Source of the DNA: DATARN01 sp036264135
GTDB taxonomy: Bacteria > Actinomycetota > Acidimicrobiia > Acidimicrobiales > Palsa-688
Assembly (NCBI GenBank): GCA_036264135.1
Contig: DATARN010000109.1
Coordinates: 1-22,833 of the forward strand
Direction: 5' to 3'
DNA: 22,833 nucleotides
Part shown: piece after piece, positions 21,379-22,833 of the stretch
Position numbering within the stretch: the stretch's first letter is position 1
Layout: each line of letters starts with the position of its first letter
Notes under the pieces: generated by a model
Told to the model about the DNA's origin: nothing
What the model saw: the letters and a program-made list of their open reading frames with translations, nothing else
Databases searched by the model: none
Position numbers and translations under genes: made by a program

Positions 21379-21483
21379 CTAGCGAATCCAGGCAGACGAG
21401 TTCCTGGGCCAAGCCGCCGCATCCACCATCCTCCTGGCCCCGAGAACTACCGTCAACGATACGGAAGGGTAGGCCGAGGAGCG

Positions 21484-22038
21484 TTGACAACCGTGGTACT
21501 GCTTGTGCTTGCAGGCATATGGCTCGTCGTCATCGCCGTACCGCTGGTACGGGCGAGGACGGAAGGCACGCTGGGTGATTCCATCGGGAGCTTCCGCCGC
21601 CACCTCTCGGTGCTGGAGCGGGCCGCTCCCATGACGGTGGCGCCGGCCAACCGCATGCACCTGCCTCGGTCACAAGCGGCGGGCGTCATCGGTCCCTACC
21701 GGCCGCCCTCGGCAAACGCCGGGCGGGCCGTCAGCGGCCGGCGCCGGCAGCAGGCGCAGAAGCGCCGGCGGGATGTCCTCATGGGTCTCGTGGTCGCCAT
21801 GGCCGGCTCGGCGTTGCTCGCCATGATCCCCGGCCTGTCCGTCATGTGGCTGGTCAACGTGGTGGTCGACGTTCTCTTCGTCGGCTACGTCGGCCTCCTG
21901 GTGCGCATGCGCAACGTGGCCGCCGAGCGGGAGATGAAGCTGACGTTCCTGCCCGTGGCCCGGCCGTTGCCGGTCCGCTATGAGGGCGCACCCGGGACAG
22001 TCAGCCTCGACCTGCACCGGCGGGCGGCCAACCAGTAG
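21484..22038 (+). CDS. GlpR-like membrane protein (putative gephyrin-like molybdotransferase receptor)
   Basis: This 184-aa protein has one hydrophobic segment at the N-terminus (about 3-22), a polar, Arg-rich loop (23-97, with RRRQQAQKRRR at 86-96), a hairpin of two hydrophobic segments (about 98-118 and 119-141) and a charged cytoplasmic-looking tail starting RMRNVAAEREMK (141-152). This order agrees with actinobacterial GlpR, the membrane receptor that in Corynebacterium binds the MoeA-like protein Glp and links it to FtsZ and cell division. The assignment rests on topology, tail pattern and the galU-glp neighbourhood, not on an alignment. The TTG at 21484 sits only 2 nt after GAGGAG; GTG 21493, 11 nt after it, is an alternative start. 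Tail regions are shorter than I recall for the mycobacterial protein Rv0996. Confidence 0.6.
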   Translation: MTTVVLLVLAGIWLVVIAVPLVRARTEGTLGDSIGSFRRHLSVLERAAPMTVAPANRMHLPRSQAAGVIGPYRPPSANAGRAVSGRRRQQAQKRRRDVLMGLVVAMAGSALLAMIPGLSVMWLVNVVVDVLFVGYVGLLVRMRNVAAEREMKLTFLPVARPLPVRYEGAPGTVSLDLHRRAANQ

Positions 22039-22073
22039 ACCCGGTCAGCGGTCCACCGCCCGAGGGCGGCCCG

Positions 22074-22739
22074 ATGGACGTCGCCGACCCGGTCGGGCGG
22101 CGCGCCGAGTTGGCCCAGTTGGCCGTGCCCATGCGCGCCGACCTCAATGCCGTGAACGCCGCCCGGGAGGTGGCGCTGGCTGCCTGCCGGCGGACCATCC
22201 GGGCGTCCGGCAGCTCCATCCGCGCCGTGCACCGCCTGGAGGTGGCGCGGGCGACGGCGCTGGCCGAGGAGGCGGGCATGGCTTTGCGGGAGGCGCAGCG
22301 GGCGGTGGCACCCCACCCCGCCGTCGGTTTCGCCGGCTTCGTCCACGACGCCGCCAAGGAGTACGCCGAGGCGGTGCTCACCGCCGCCCTGGTGGCCGGG
22401 CGGCCCCTTCCCGGCCCCGACGCCTTGGGCGTCGAGATCCCGGCGTGGCTGAACGGGCTGGCCGAAGCGGCGTCGGAGCTCCGCCGCCACCTGCTCGACC
22501 GCCTCCGGGAGGGCCAGTTGGAGGTGGCCGAGCGGCTGCTCGGTGACATGGAGGATGTCTACGACCTGCTGGTCACCATCGACTACCCAGATGCCGTCAC
22601 CGCCGGCCTGCGCCGCACCGCCGACGCCCTCCGAGCCGTGCTCGAGCGCACTCGCAGCGACCTGACCACCAGCATCCTCCAGGCCCGTCTCCAGGCCGCC
22701 ATCGCCGGGCATCTACCCGACGACCCTCCGCGAGCCTGA
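22074..22739 (+). CDS. Translin/TRAX-family protein
   Basis: This 221-aa all-helical protein matches the prokaryotic translin family, whose eukaryotic members form the C3PO RNase (translin plus TRAX) and whose archaeal members, often misnamed haloacid dehalogenases, form TRAX-like nuclease octamers. Blocks are CRRTIRASGSSIRAVHRLE (38-56), GFVHDAAKEYAEA (88-100), LGVEIPAWLNGLAEAASELRR (118-138), MEDVYDLLVTIDYPDAVTAGLRR (159-181) and AVLERTRSDLT (188-198). The EYAEA pair Glu96/Glu99 corresponds to the EYVEA catalytic glutamates of TRAX, so a nuclease is plausible; nucleic-acid binding is the safer claim. The ATG at 22074 has GAGGG 7 nt upstream and lies 35 nt after the GlpR-like gene, probably on the same transcript. 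Confidence 0.85.
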   Translation: MDVADPVGRRAELAQLAVPMRADLNAVNAAREVALAACRRTIRASGSSIRAVHRLEVARATALAEEAGMALREAQRAVAPHPAVGFAGFVHDAAKEYAEAVLTAALVAGRPLPGPDALGVEIPAWLNGLAEAASELRRHLLDRLREGQLEVAERLLGDMEDVYDLLVTIDYPDAVTAGLRRTADALRAVLERTRSDLTTSILQARLQAAIAGHLPDDPPRA

Positions 22740-22741
22740 GG

Positions 22742-22747
22742 TAACCT
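22742..22747 (+). promoter_or_regulatory. Possible -10 box (TAACCT) for the tRNA-Ala gene
   Basis: TAACCT starts 3 nt after the translin-family stop codon and ends 11 nt before the mature tRNA 5' end, a usual distance for a tRNA promoter with a short 5' leader. Confidence 0.35.
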
Positions 22748-22758
22748 CGTCGCCCCGC

Positions 22759-22832
22759 GGGGGTGTAGCTCAGTTCGGTAGAGCGCTACGTTCGCAACGT
22801 AGAAGTCGCCGGTTCAAGTCCGGTCACCTCCA
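22759..22832 (+). tRNA. tRNA-Ala, anticodon CGC
   Basis: A full cloverleaf can be drawn. The acceptor stem pairs GGGGGTG (22759-22765) with CACCTCC (22825-22831) and contains the G3-U70 wobble that marks alanine tRNAs. The D stem is GCTC/GAGC, the anticodon stem CTACG/CGTAG encloses the loop TTCGCAA with anticodon CGC at 22793-22795, and the T arm is GCCGG-TTCAAGT-CCGGT. The variable loop is 5 nt. The discriminator is A at 22832. The next base is C and the window ends, so an encoded CCA cannot be confirmed. Confidence 0.95.
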
Positions 22833-22833
22833 C

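Noticed and set aside
21379..21483. Molybdenum-cofactor riboswitch in the leader of the GlpR-like gene
   Set aside because: The 100-nt leader shows no long paired regions or conserved core that I could recognise as a Moco element.
1..22833. Mobile elements, prophage, CRISPR arrays or defence systems
   Set aside because: I saw no transposase, integrase, terminal repeats, spacer-repeat array or known defence gene; composition is even apart from the short A+T-richer stretch near 13707-13900.

Overview
The window is about 22.8 kb of very GC-rich, densely coded DNA with many GTG/TTG starts, 4-nt ATGA/GTGA gene overlaps and many start codons 6-9 nt downstream of a TANNNT-like box (leaderless transcription). 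Together with a mycothiol-dependent-isomerase-type protein, an LppX/LprG-like lipoprotein and a galU-glp-glpR neighbourhood with an FmdB/Ruc-type zinc ribbon, this points to an actinobacterium (Actinomycetota). A little-cultured lineage such as Acidimicrobiia is my inference. I see no mobile element, phage gene, CRISPR array or rRNA.

Layout. (1) 1-2656, plus strand: an SRAP/YedK-type abasic-site protein, then a membrane-anchored metallophosphoesterase-like protein with altered active-site motifs. (2) 2830-3558: an anchored Thr/Pro-rich exported protein whose stop codon overlaps that of the convergent gene. (3) 9189-3555, minus strand: a lipid/isoprenoid block of YbhN-type flippase, PAP2/Aur1-like phosphatase, polyprenyl diphosphate synthase, dxs, and a DinB/MDMPI-type protein. 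A short leader ORF overlaps the dxs start. (4) 9227-10841, plus strand: lipoprotein and alpha/beta hydrolase; the lipoprotein is divergent from the flippase with overlapping -10 boxes. (5) 10948-13706: tldD-tldE. (6) 13834-14607: exported phosphodiester glycosidase (NAGPA-like). (7) 14730-15638: uppP, preceded by an operator-like set of inverted half-sites. (8) 15639-15750: hairpin and G-rich repeats between convergent uppP and mtnP. (9) 16917-15751, minus strand: FmdB/Ruc-like zinc ribbon under a CIRCE-like element, then mtnP. (10) 17097-21336, plus strand: galU, moeA/glp, moaA, an unknown 119-aa protein and moaC. (11) 21484-22739: a GlpR-like membrane protein and a translin-family protein, then tRNA-Ala(CGC) at the window edge.

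How the genes fit together. Dxs makes DXP for the MEP pathway and the prenyl synthase condenses the C5 units. UppP and the PAP2 protein act on membrane prenyl or lipid phosphates, and the YbhN protein probably moves or modifies lipids. MoaA and MoaC start molybdenum-cofactor synthesis and a MoeA-type protein ends it. That same MoeA-type protein is positioned as Glp, the gephyrin-like partner of the division-associated receptor GlpR in corynebacteria. The most interesting points are this interleaving of Moco genes with a Glp/GlpR pair, the bacterial translin/TRAX homologue beside GlpR, the CIRCE-like site in front of the Ruc-like zinc ribbon, and the degenerate membrane-fused phosphoesterase.
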